Below, piece by piece: positions 8,306-15,557 of a stretch of 34,613 bases of DNA. The notes under the pieces are model-generated. The model was not told where the DNA came from, made no database searches, and was given only the letters and a program-made list of their open reading frames with translations. A program made the translations under genes and the position numbers. Numbering within the stretch: the first letter of the stretch is position 1; every line of letters begins with the position of its first letter. This DNA comes from JAADEM01 sp965371855 (lineage in GTDB: Bacteria > Bacteroidota > Bacteroidia > Bacteroidales > Marinilabiliaceae): contig CBDUZZ010000050.1 of NCBI GenBank assembly GCA_965371855.1, positions 1-34,613 of the forward strand, written 5' to 3'.

Positions 8306-9502
8306 TCACAATTTCTCAATGATTGCATCAGTCATCTGCATAGTGGAGGCTGCTCCTTTTTCTACCACATCCTGACGCCCGGTCATTTTCATCATATCAT
8401 AAGTTCGAACCTTTCCTTCCTCTACAACCATAGCAATAGCATTTCTTATTTTCTTAGCAATTATCCCTTCGTCCAGATAATCGAGCATCATACAAGCAGA
8501 TTCAATCATTGCTATCGGGTTTATAATCGGAGTTTCAAAGGATGCATATTTAGGAGCCGAGCCGTGAGTAGGTTCAAACAGAGCCACTCCTGCTTCACTC
8601 ATTTGGGCACTACACGCAAACCCTAATCCACCAATAAGTCCTGCAAAACCATCAGAGATAATATCACCAAACATATTACCGGCAACTATTACCCCGTAGT
8701 TATCCGGGTTTTTAGTTAGCCACATCATCTGAGCATCAATATTTGTATTCCACAGTTCTATCTCAGGATAGTCAGCTTTTTGCATCTGCTGTGCCATTTT
8801 GTACATCATGCCAGATGTCTCCCTGATAACATTGGGCTTTTCGCAAACAGTTACTGATTTATAGTTGTACTTACGGGCATGCTCAAAAGCTGCACGTAAG
8901 ATACGTTCAGTAGCATTTTTAGTGAATATGCGTGTCGAAACAGACAGCTCTTCTTTAGGGACTTTGCCAAAATTCTTAACAAATTGAGGATGAGTCATCA
9001 ATGCTTTATAAACTATATCAGGAGGGTTACTCCACTCTACACCGCCATACAGCCCCTCTGTATTTTGCCGAAACACAGCAACATCAACTATTGGTTCGAC
9101 AGGCTCACCATCAGTGCCTCGATAAATGAAATTCAACGGATTACTTTTGTAAGTCTTACACGGACGCAGACAAATATCCATATTAAAATGCTGGCGCAAT
9201 GCCACGATAGGACTTTTATACACATATCCTTTATCCTGAAGATCAGGATTCAGCTCATTTGTCGCTTCATCCTTAGGCTTAGAAGTGATTGCACCAAACA
9301 AACCTACTTTATGTTTTTCAAGCAAATCAATAGTGCGTTGAGGAAGAGGATTTCCCTCTTTACACCAAAATTCCCAACCTATATCACCTTCAATATAATC
9401 TGCTTCAAAACCGGCTGCATCAAGAACTCTTATTGCCTCATTTAAAACTGTTTTTCCGATGCCATCACCGGGTAGTGTAACTATTTTTTTTTTCATTTTC
9501 AA
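8306..9502 (-). CDS. Isocitrate/homoisocitrate-type decarboxylating dehydrogenase, NADP-like site
   Basis: This 398-residue protein is a beta-decarboxylating dehydrogenase of the isocitrate/isopropylmalate family. It shows LPGDGIG at 10-16, the substrate arginines in ALRQ (Arg103), CLRP (Arg113) and FRQNTEGLY (Arg145), Lys222, and the metal aspartates Asp256, Asp280 and Asp284. The cofactor loop reads HGSAPKYA (313-320): Lys318 and Tyr319 match the NADP-binding Lys344 and Tyr345 of E. coli ICDH rather than the Asp of NAD enzymes, and Tyr368 is also kept. In the substrate pocket the E. coli Ser113-Leu-Asn115 is Ser97-Pro-Ile99, so plain isocitrate use is not assured. Neighbours (two hydratases, citrate lyase, lysine enzymes) suggest a C7 substrate, homoisocitrate, used in the carboxylating direction. 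Family firm, substrate inferred. Confidence 0.88.
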   Translation of the reverse strand: MKMKKKIVTLPGDGIGKTVLNEAIRVLDAAGFEADYIEGDIGWEFWCKEGNPLPQRTIDLLEKHKVGLFGAITSKPKDEATNELNPDLQDKGYVYKSPIVALRQHFNMDICLRPCKTYKSNPLNFIYRGTDGEPVEPIVDVAVFRQNTEGLYGGVEWSNPPDIVYKALMTHPQFVKNFGKVPKEELSVSTRIFTKNATERILRAAFEHARKYNYKSVTVCEKPNVIRETSGMMYKMAQQMQKADYPEIELWNTNIDAQMMWLTKNPDNYGVIVAGNMFGDIISDGFAGLIGGLGFACSAQMSEAGVALFEPTHGSAPKYASFETPIINPIAMIESACMMLDYLDEGIIAKKIRNAIAMVVEEGKVRTYDMMKMTGRQDVVEKGAASTMQMTDAIIEKL

Positions 9503-9630
9503 AAAAATATGCCCCCCCTCATTCCCCCCCGGGGGGATAAAATAGGGACTGGTTTAATATTAGGTGTCTATATTTTTAAAGTTTAAAAGTTCATAAAGTT
9601 GAAAGATAATTAATCATTAATAATTAATCA

Positions 9631-11187
9631 TTACTTTTTCACCTGCCTCACCACATCAATTACTGTTCCGTCCACCCATTTGATTGCTGCAATTACCTTG
9701 TCAGTAAATTCAGGTTTTTTAGGTTTACCACATATCGCTTCTGCTTCTTCTTTAAGCTCCTCAATTGTCTTAATTGGCAAATCGCTGTCCTTTACCTTCT
9801 CCAACAAATCCGTACGACGAGGATTAATTGCTATCCCACGCTCCGTAACAATAACATCAATCAACTCACCCGGTCCACAAAGAGTCGTTACCTCATCTGT
9901 AATAACAGGTATCCGGTCACGAAACAGTGGCAATGGTAAAATAACAGTTTTGGAGAACAGACAATTTTGCCATCCCCCTAAACCATGTAACAGATAACCA
10001 TCGGAATGTGTAACCACGTTAGCATTAAAACTAACATCAACCTCTGTGGCTCCTAGAATAACAACATCAACCATACCGGCAAAATTACCTTTACCGTGAT
10101 AATTATAACTTGTAAACGGACTCGTCCACACATGATTTGGATTTTCCGCCATTGAGCGAACACCGTCAAGATCGAATGTTTGTCCGTCAAGAATGTAATC
10201 AACCAACCCCTCCTCCAGCATTTGCACCAGATACTTGTTACTTCCACCGCGGGCAAACCTGGCTTTTATTCCTTTCTCCCTCATTATTTTTGCGAAATAA
10301 TCTGAGACTGCCAGAGATGTACCTCCTGCACCTGTTTGGAAACTAAACCCTTCGCGAATAATACCTGTAGTCTCACAAAATTCAGCTGTCATCTCAGCTA
10401 TAAGCAACCTGTCGGGACTTTTAGTTATTCGTGTAGTACCGGAAATAATTTTTTCAGGAATACCCACCTTATCAACCTTTACGGTGTAGTCAACATAATT
10501 ACCTTGAATTTGCCATGGGACACAGGGGAACTCTACCATATTATCTGTAACAACAATCACTTTTTCGGCATATTGAGAGTCGGCAAGGGCAAAGCCGAGA
10601 AGTCCGCTGGCACTACCACCGAACAAGCCGTTAGCATTACCGAACGGGTCAGCACAGGCAGCTCCAATGATTGCAATATCTATTTTTACTTCACCATCCT
10701 GAACTGCCTGATAACGCCCGCCATGTGAACGTAAAACAGCTACCTTGCTCATTCTGCCCTCTGATGCAAATCTTCCCAAAGGACCATTCATAGAACCCTC
10801 GATATGGGATATTGTACCATCTTCGAGGTATTTTATCAGATGCTCGTGGCAAGGGAACGAAGCAGAAGGAAACCAACGAAGATTCTTTACTCCCAATTCT
10901 TTAACTATATCAAACACACGGTTTATAATCAAATCTCCATTCCTGAAATGATGATGTGATGATATAGTCATTCCGTCTTTCAGTCCTGACTTAATAAGTG
11001 CCTCTTTAAGTGAAGCTACCTGCTTGTTTCCGTCAGCAGGATAGTCAGCTACAGATGGTATTTTCGACCCAAATCTTCTCCCTTCAGGATGATATTTACC
11101 AACTCCCTGAAACGGGATTGCCTTTTCTCCGTTTATCTCCTCAGGAACATTACGGCCTACTGCGTTTTTCACTAGTCTAACCGGCAT
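9631..11187 (-). CDS. citF: Citrate lyase alpha subunit (CoA-transferase), CitF-like
   Basis: At 518 residues this matches the full length of CitF, the subunit that moves the acyl carrier thioester from acetyl to the incoming tricarboxylate. Typical stretches are SSHHHFRNGD, the ACADPFGNANG motif, FSFQTGAGG, the glycine-rich GLGGWQNCLF region and the C-terminal VTERGIAINPRR. Its start overlaps the end of the citDE fusion by 11 bases, a sign of translational coupling and fixed stoichiometry in the lyase complex. Citramalate lyase is built of the same subunits, so the class does not fix the substrate. Given the lysine genes behind it, homocitrate is proposed here, with acetate and 2-oxoglutarate as products. 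Subunit call very sure; substrate open. Confidence 0.92.
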   Translation of the reverse strand: MPVRLVKNAVGRNVPEEINGEKAIPFQGVGKYHPEGRRFGSKIPSVADYPADGNKQVASLKEALIKSGLKDGMTISSHHHFRNGDLIINRVFDIVKELGVKNLRWFPSASFPCHEHLIKYLEDGTISHIEGSMNGPLGRFASEGRMSKVAVLRSHGGRYQAVQDGEVKIDIAIIGAACADPFGNANGLFGGSASGLLGFALADSQYAEKVIVVTDNMVEFPCVPWQIQGNYVDYTVKVDKVGIPEKIISGTTRITKSPDRLLIAEMTAEFCETTGIIREGFSFQTGAGGTSLAVSDYFAKIMREKGIKARFARGGSNKYLVQMLEEGLVDYILDGQTFDLDGVRSMAENPNHVWTSPFTSYNYHGKGNFAGMVDVVILGATEVDVSFNANVVTHSDGYLLHGLGGWQNCLFSKTVILPLPLFRDRIPVITDEVTTLCGPGELIDVIVTERGIAINPRRTDLLEKVKDSDLPIKTIEELKEEAEAICGKPKKPEFTDKVIAAIKWVDGTVIDVVRQVKK

Positions 11188-12394
11188 AGTTATCCCTCCA
11201 ATTTTCAGTTATCAAGTTTGTTTTTAATGCAATATCAAGAATCTTTCCCGCACGCTTCACTACCGGTGCATCTATCATCTTGGTTCCAAGTGCTACCACA
11301 CCAAGGCCTTTCTTCAAAGCATTTTCATAAGCCAAAACTATTTTTTTGGCCTTCTCTATCTCTTTTGCATCAGGCGAAAAAGCCTCATTTACCACTTTCA
11401 CCTGAGCAGGATGAATACAACCCATCCCTTCAAATCCCATAGCTTTTGAAGCCAAAGCATTTTTTCTTAATGCCTCTTTATCCTCAATCTCTGAAAAAAC
11501 AGAATCGATAGGCTGAACTCCGGCTGCTCGAGCTGCATTCACAACAGCACTACGAGCATAAAATGACTCTGCTCCCGTATCTGTACGCTGAGCCCCAATA
11601 CTTGCAGTATAATCTTCAAGGCCAATTGCAACAGCAACAACACTATCCGAAGCTGATGCAATTTGAAAAGCATTTACTATACCAAGAGCACTTTCTATAA
11701 TTGGCATAAGATAAACATAGCCTTCACCCCCTTTAATCTCCTTAATACGTTTATCAACAGCAACAATATCATCCGGGTGCTCACATTTGGGTATAAGTAT
11801 AAGTTGAACACCATGCGGAATAACAAAATCGAGATCCTCAAGGCCGGCAGGTAGCTGATTAATGCGAACCATACGTTCAGTATCGTAAAAATCAACAGCA
11901 CGCAATGCATTCCGGAGAAGAATCATTGATTCAGGTTTCTTCTCTGGAGCAACTGCATCTTCAAGGTCTAGAATTATACCATGAGCGCCATAAATACCGG
12001 CATTAAGCATTAATTTAGGTGAGTCACCAGGGATGTAAAGACGTGAAAAACGTGGAACATCTTTTGGCAATAAATCATTTTGTGTATTAATGGCAGGGAG
12101 CAAATAGCTTTTATCAACATCTTTTATCTGTCTGATGGCAGCCTCAATGCGTGCAGCTATAACCCAGTTCAAAGCTCCTTTATCTTCTATTTCAACTCTA
12201 ACATTATCAAGCCCAAAGAAACGACAAACATCTGATGACAGTTGCCTGATATCATCACCAAACATCGATTCGACTTTACTCTTTAACCGGATATCTATTC
12301 CGCCTGAGTCTGTTAGCTCGACAGAAACCCAACAATCAGAACGGACTGTGTCACCTCTGCTACCTGCAATACCTTTCATCTGTTTATTTTTCAA
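11177..12394 (-). CDS. CitD-CitE fusion: citrate lyase acyl carrier plus beta subunit
   Basis: This 405-residue protein begins with a CitD-like acyl carrier domain (about 1-95) and continues into a CitE-like lyase domain (about 112-405). The CitD part has AGSRGD at 10-15, Ser19-Asp20 aligned with the prosthetic-group serine of the ESGD/ESSD motif, and the end motif EDKGALNWVIAARIEA (70-85). The CitE part has RLYIPGDSP (118-126), DLEDAV (143-148), VRIN (176-179) and PIIES (231-235). CitD and CitE are usually separate proteins, so the fusion is notable. It is the first gene of the minus-strand cluster, with citF overlapping its end. The enzymes that make and attach the phosphoribosyl-dephospho-CoA group (CitX, CitG) and acetylate it (CitC) are not in the window. 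It cleaves the acyl-carrier thioester of a citrate-like substrate. Confidence 0.92.
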   Translation of the reverse strand: MKNKQMKGIAGSRGDTVRSDCWVSVELTDSGGIDIRLKSKVESMFGDDIRQLSSDVCRFFGLDNVRVEIEDKGALNWVIAARIEAAIRQIKDVDKSYLLPAINTQNDLLPKDVPRFSRLYIPGDSPKLMLNAGIYGAHGIILDLEDAVAPEKKPESMILLRNALRAVDFYDTERMVRINQLPAGLEDLDFVIPHGVQLILIPKCEHPDDIVAVDKRIKEIKGGEGYVYLMPIIESALGIVNAFQIASASDSVVAVAIGLEDYTASIGAQRTDTGAESFYARSAVVNAARAAGVQPIDSVFSEIEDKEALRKNALASKAMGFEGMGCIHPAQVKVVNEAFSPDAKEIEKAKKIVLAYENALKKGLGVVALGTKMIDAPVVKRAGKILDIALKTNLITENWRDNYAG

Positions 12395-12450
12395 ACAAGT
12401 AATTATAAATTATTTTTTATCATCACTTAATACTTCATCAAAAACAACGA

Positions 12451-12481
12451 CAATTTATGTTATATTTTTTATTCTTGCAAA
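12451..12481 (-). promoter_or_regulatory. Weak candidate promoter of the citDE-to-LKR cluster
   Basis: On the minus strand TTTG (12481-12478) is followed after 20 bases by TAAATTG (12457-12451), one base short of the Bacteroidota -7 consensus TAnnTTTG. It lies about 57 bases before the citDE start, in a 221-base divergent gap that otherwise shows only AT-rich sequence. The mismatch keeps confidence low. Confidence 0.3.
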
Positions 12482-12615
12482 CTTTTTTGTTTGTTTTTTA
12501 ACACATTTCTGTTTTTTGTTATTTTTCCCACTAAGTATTTTTTAGTTTTTCCGGCTTACAATTTTTTTTACTATATTTATTTGCAATAAAACTATATGAG
12601 AAAAATAGAAAAACA

Positions 12616-12849
12616 ATGTCAGATACTAACAATCAGGGATTAGACCCTGACATACTTATAAAATTAACAACAATGCGAATGCCTTTCGGAAAGTACAAAG
12701 GCCGAATACTGTGCGATCTTCCCGAACCATACCTTGTATGGTTCCATCAAAAAGGATTCCCGCAAGGTAAATTGGGTATGATGCTTCACTCTCTTTACGA
12801 AATAAAACTTAATGGACTGGAGTATCTGCTTAAACCTCTGAGAAGATAA
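12616..12849 (+). CDS. DUF3820 family small protein
   Basis: This 77-residue protein carries the DUF3820 signature: MPFGKYKGR (residues 22-30), DLPEPYLVWF and a short C-terminal GKLG...LYEIKLNGLEYL helix. The family is widespread in bacteria and is sometimes labelled a putative quorum-sensing-regulated virulence factor; its biochemical role is unknown to me. It is transcribed away from the citrate lyase cluster and is followed by a repeat element, so it is probably a single-gene unit. Confidence 0.85.
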   Translation: MSDTNNQGLDPDILIKLTTMRMPFGKYKGRILCDLPEPYLVWFHQKGFPQGKLGMMLHSLYEIKLNGLEYLLKPLRR

Positions 12850-12869
12850 AGAGTTTGTCAGGTTATAAG

Positions 12870-12951
12870 TAGTGTCTGCAAGAAAACTATCAAATTTAGA
12901 GATTTGCGTCCTCGCAATGACAATCCGTGTTATGTTCTCTTGCAGACACTA
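12870..12951. repeat. 82-bp element with 11-bp terminal inverted repeats, short inverted copy
   Basis: It has the same TAGTGTCTGCA...TGCAGACACTA ends as 1348-1495. Reverse-complemented it matches the left and right thirds of that element closely, but the 66-base inner palindrome is missing; the join lies at the CATTGCGAGGACG word. It lies just past the DUF3820 stop codon. Confidence 0.85.
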
Positions 12952-12982
12952 AGTCGGATGATTTTTTTACGAAACAATAATA

Positions 12983-13013
12983 GTGAGCGGATGACTTCGA
13001 GTCATTCGCTCAC
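12983..13013 (-). terminator. Hairpin after the M56-TonB gene
   Basis: GTGAGCG and CGCTCAC arms enclose a second GATGACT/AGTCATT pair, giving a 14-bp hairpin with a CGA-type tip, 28 bases past the stop of the M56 gene. On the minus strand no immediate T-run follows, so it could be a 3' end stabiliser rather than a classical terminator. A related hairpin lies at 18266-18296. Confidence 0.55.
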
Positions 13014-13041
13014 TCAAAACAAGATAACAACATTTTTCATT

Positions 13042-14586
13042 TTATTTTAATTTAAATCTAACAGGAATTGATACTTTAACTTTCCCTATTACATTTACTT
13101 CTCCATCTTGTTTTCTTTCCCAATTTGGCATTGAATTAATAACACGCAGAGCTTCTTTGTCAAGTAATGGATCTATACTTTTAGATACTTTTGCATCTGT
13201 AACCTCTCCTTTTACATTTACATTAAAAGTAACATACACATCCCCTGAAATTCCTTTTTTTCTAACTTCTTTGGGATACTTTACATTATTCTTCAGAAAA
13301 GAGATCAGGGCCTCGTTACCACCCGGAAACTGCGCCTTACCCCTAAGCTCTTTTGATATCTTTTTCAAATGTGGACTTGTAATTCTGTCCAAAGCAAAAT
13401 TTATTGGAACTGTAAACCTAACACTAACAGGTTTACCTCTCTGATATCCTGGTTCCCATACAGGCATATTACTAACAACACGCAAAGCCTCTTCATCAAG
13501 TGAAGAATCAACTCCACGGGCAATTTTCGCATTAACCACCTCTCCTACGCTATTGACAACAAAGGAAACATAAACCCTACCTTGTAATCCATTCTCTTGT
13601 GCAATTACTGGATATTTAACTGATTTAGCGATATACTCTTGCAATGCCTCTTGACCTCCGGGATAATCCGGCATATCTTCTACAATATTAAAGACAGGCT
13701 CTTCTTTTTGTTCGCACCCCAAAGCAACCAGCAAAGCAATAGCAATAACAAGCCCGGACATATATTTTATTCCGGCCAATTTAGAAGATTTAATTTGTGA
13801 CATCATTTTAATTCGTTTTTTAATAAGTGAATAATTAAAACTGTTTGTGATTATATATTGTTGGCCAACAATCTGATTAAGCAACAGTTGCTTATACCAT
13901 CCTCTGCTTACTCCATTAGATAGTACTGCCCTGTCGGCAAGATATTCATGATTTTCACGAACAACCCGTTTGAGCAACCACATAAACGGATTAAACCATT
14001 GAAACAGTGTCAACACCTCCAATAGAAGAACATCAAACGTATGCCCTTGCTTTATATGCTCCAGTTCGTGCAAAATCATTCTTTCTGACTCTTCATCATC
14101 TTTCAGTGCCTTGCTCACAAAAACATAGCTTAAAAATGAGAACGGACTAAAATATTTATCAATAAGAACTAACTTATAATTATCTCTTTTTTGTACTTCA
14201 TTCTGATTTATTAAAAAGCCAATTTGTATTATGCGAAATAACAACCTGAAAAAGAAAAACAGCACTCCTGTCAAATAAATAACTATCAATAGGTTTGTTG
14301 ATAATAAAACTCTCTCGACCCCTGCCGAAATCTCATTACCGTATATGGTGATCATTTCTAAAACATTACGGTATGGTGTAACTGTAACTTCCGGTAACAT
14401 TACCGAACCTGTTGTTACTACAGGCAGTTTTAAAACCGGCAATAATACTGAAAATAGTATTGAAGCCAGCAGAAAGATTCGATTCTGCCTGAAGAAAGTT
14501 TCATTCTTTAATAGAAGAATATAAACGGTAGTTAGTAAAGCAAGACTAACACCTGATTCAAGAAGATAATTAATTAAAAAATTCAT
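13042..14586 (-). CDS. M56 (BlaR1/MecR1-type) membrane peptidase with two C-terminal TonB domains
   Basis: The 514-residue protein starts with membrane helices around 5-27, 36-57 and 97-118, then an M56 peptidase region with the zinc motif HELEH at 173-177 and a downstream ENHEYLAD (211-218). A further hydrophobic segment near 275-292 ends in LGCEQ. After it come two tandem TonB_C domains, about 308-395 and 425-514, each with YPGG/FPGG...KYP...G.VYV.F.V, a repeat visible by eye. BlaR1 relatives in this phylum often carry a TonB-like tail instead of a penicillin-binding sensor; two in tandem is less usual. It lies 98 bases behind a BlaI-type repressor gene, so it probably cleaves or inactivates that repressor on an envelope signal. 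The ligand is unknown. Confidence 0.88.
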   Translation of the reverse strand: MNFLINYLLESGVSLALLTTVYILLLKNETFFRQNRIFLLASILFSVLLPVLKLPVVTTGSVMLPEVTVTPYRNVLEMITIYGNEISAGVERVLLSTNLLIVIYLTGVLFFFFRLLFRIIQIGFLINQNEVQKRDNYKLVLIDKYFSPFSFLSYVFVSKALKDDEESERMILHELEHIKQGHTFDVLLLEVLTLFQWFNPFMWLLKRVVRENHEYLADRAVLSNGVSRGWYKQLLLNQIVGQQYIITNSFNYSLIKKRIKMMSQIKSSKLAGIKYMSGLVIAIALLVALGCEQKEEPVFNIVEDMPDYPGGQEALQEYIAKSVKYPVIAQENGLQGRVYVSFVVNSVGEVVNAKIARGVDSSLDEEALRVVSNMPVWEPGYQRGKPVSVRFTVPINFALDRITSPHLKKISKELRGKAQFPGGNEALISFLKNNVKYPKEVRKKGISGDVYVTFNVNVKGEVTDAKVSKSIDPLLDKEALRVINSMPNWERKQDGEVNVIGKVKVSIPVRFKLK

Positions 14587-14684
14587 TTTTTATAGTTTAT
14601 CAAGTTCATCAAGTTTATAAAGTTGAAAGTTAAAGCTCCAGGCTCCAGATTTCTATTCAAAGAATGGCTTCTGTTGACTGAAGA

Positions 14685-15062
14685 CTAAGCTCCTTCTTCG
14701 TCCCCTATCTCTTTTTTCACATCTCGTATCAATTCATCAAGTTCAGATACGCTGATGTTATCCTCCTTAGCAAAAAACGATACCATCTCCTTGAATGAAT
14801 TACTAAAATAGTTACTAATAAAATTTTTCATATAGATACGCGTATAATCCTTTTTTGAAATCAACGGATAATACTCATGTGTTTTTCCATAAGCATTATG
14901 CCCTACAACACCCTTTTTCTCAAGAATACGGATAATTGTGGACACAGTAGTGTAAGCCGGTTTAGGCTCAGGCATTTTTTCAATTATCTCTTTTACATAT
15001 GCTTTCTCCATCTTCCACAGATGCTGCATTATCTCCTCTTCTGCTTTTGTTAGCTCTTTCAT
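14685..15062 (-). CDS. BlaI/MecI/CopY-family repressor
   Basis: With the ATG at 15062 the protein has 125 residues, the normal size of this winged-helix family. It opens with LTKAEEEIMQHLW, has the recognition region PAYTTVSTIIRILEKKG and a GKTHEYYPLI wing, and ends in a dimerising helical tail. A start ten codons upstream is possible but adds a poorly conserved MCLMWFKLKT stretch. It should bind its own promoter as a dimer and be relieved when the M56 partner downstream cuts it. A dyad at 15189-15204 inside the predicted promoter is a good candidate operator. Confidence 0.92.
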   Translation of the reverse strand: MKELTKAEEEIMQHLWKMEKAYVKEIIEKMPEPKPAYTTVSTIIRILEKKGVVGHNAYGKTHEYYPLISKKDYTRIYMKNFISNYFSNSFKEMVSFFAKEDNISVSELDELIRDVKKEIGDEEGA

Positions 15063-15179
15063 GGTTTTAAGTTTAAACCACATAAGACACATAAGAAAAC
15101 ATAAGTCTTTTATTCCTATGTGAATTCATGTGGTAGATTTTTTTTTAGATTTTCCAACTATGAGTTTAGTTATTTAGTC

Positions 15180-15210
15180 CAAATGTACAACTAATAAATT
15201 AGTTATGCAA
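15180..15210 (-). promoter_or_regulatory. blaI-like promoter with embedded operator dyad
   Basis: On the minus strand TTG (15210-15208) is followed after 20 bases by TACATTTG (15187-15180), a full match to the TAnnTTTG -7 consensus. Between the two elements lies AACTAATAAATTAGTT (15189-15204), a dyad with perfect 7-base arms. A repressor bound there would block RNA polymerase, so it is the likely BlaI-type operator. A half-related TTTAGTTATTTAGT lies just downstream at about 15164-15178. Confidence 0.6.
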
Positions 15211-15236
15211 GAAAAAACTGCTTTTTATCATTTAAT

Positions 15237-15374
15237 GTCATTGCGAACAGAGTGAAGCCTGCCTGCAACAGGCAGGCAATCTGTAAATTAATAGATTGCC
15301 TACCCGACTTTAATATCTTTTAATTGTGATCAGGCGGACTTTCCCGATAAATCTGGATTCCTCCTCGCAATGAA
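15237..15374. repeat. Relative of the GTCATTGCGAGGAC palindrome, disrupted
   Basis: It begins with GTCATTGCGAACAGAGTGAAG and ends with CTCGCAATGAACGA, with GCAATCTGT...ATAGATTGC inside. These are the inner modules of the element at 1348-1495 without the TAGTGTCTGCA ends. A CCTGCCTGCAACAGGCAGG hairpin (about 15258-15276) interrupts it. It occupies part of the 495-base gap upstream of the BlaI gene, which has no credible gene. Confidence 0.75.
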
Positions 15375-15404
15375 CGATACTAATTTCGTTTTCTTGCATC
15401 GACT

Positions 15405-15500
15405 ATTCAAGGGTTAAAACCCTTGTGTGTCTGGGTTTCAGTAGCTCCGGGCTTAAGCCCGGAGTAACAAATAATGTAGGGAGGAACGGCTTTAGCCGTT
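15405..15500. repeat. Cluster of short palindromes
   Basis: Three hairpins stand in a row: AAGGGTTAAAACCCTT (around 15409-15424), the perfect 20-base palindrome CTCCGGGCTTAAGCCCGGAG (15445-15464) and AACGGCTTTAGCCGTT (15485-15500). They resemble the CCCCGGGTTAAAACCCGGGG modules of the left part of the window. Confidence 0.75.
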
Positions 15501-15557
15501 ATTTTATACCGAACCGCCTCAAGAAAACGTAAATAAACTTAATGTGTGTGGAGTATT

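Noticed and set aside
5404..9502. Plain leucine biosynthesis (LeuB, LeuC, LeuD)
   Set aside because: No LeuA is present, both hydratases are fused and divergent, and the dehydrogenase cofactor loop is of NADP-ICDH type rather than isopropylmalate dehydrogenase type.
91..12394. Reading the left cluster as an ordinary lysine biosynthesis operon by the alpha-aminoadipate route
   Set aside because: There is no homocitrate synthase; a citrate-lyase-type cleavage enzyme stands in its place, and ALDH7 oxidises the semialdehyde, which is the catabolic direction.
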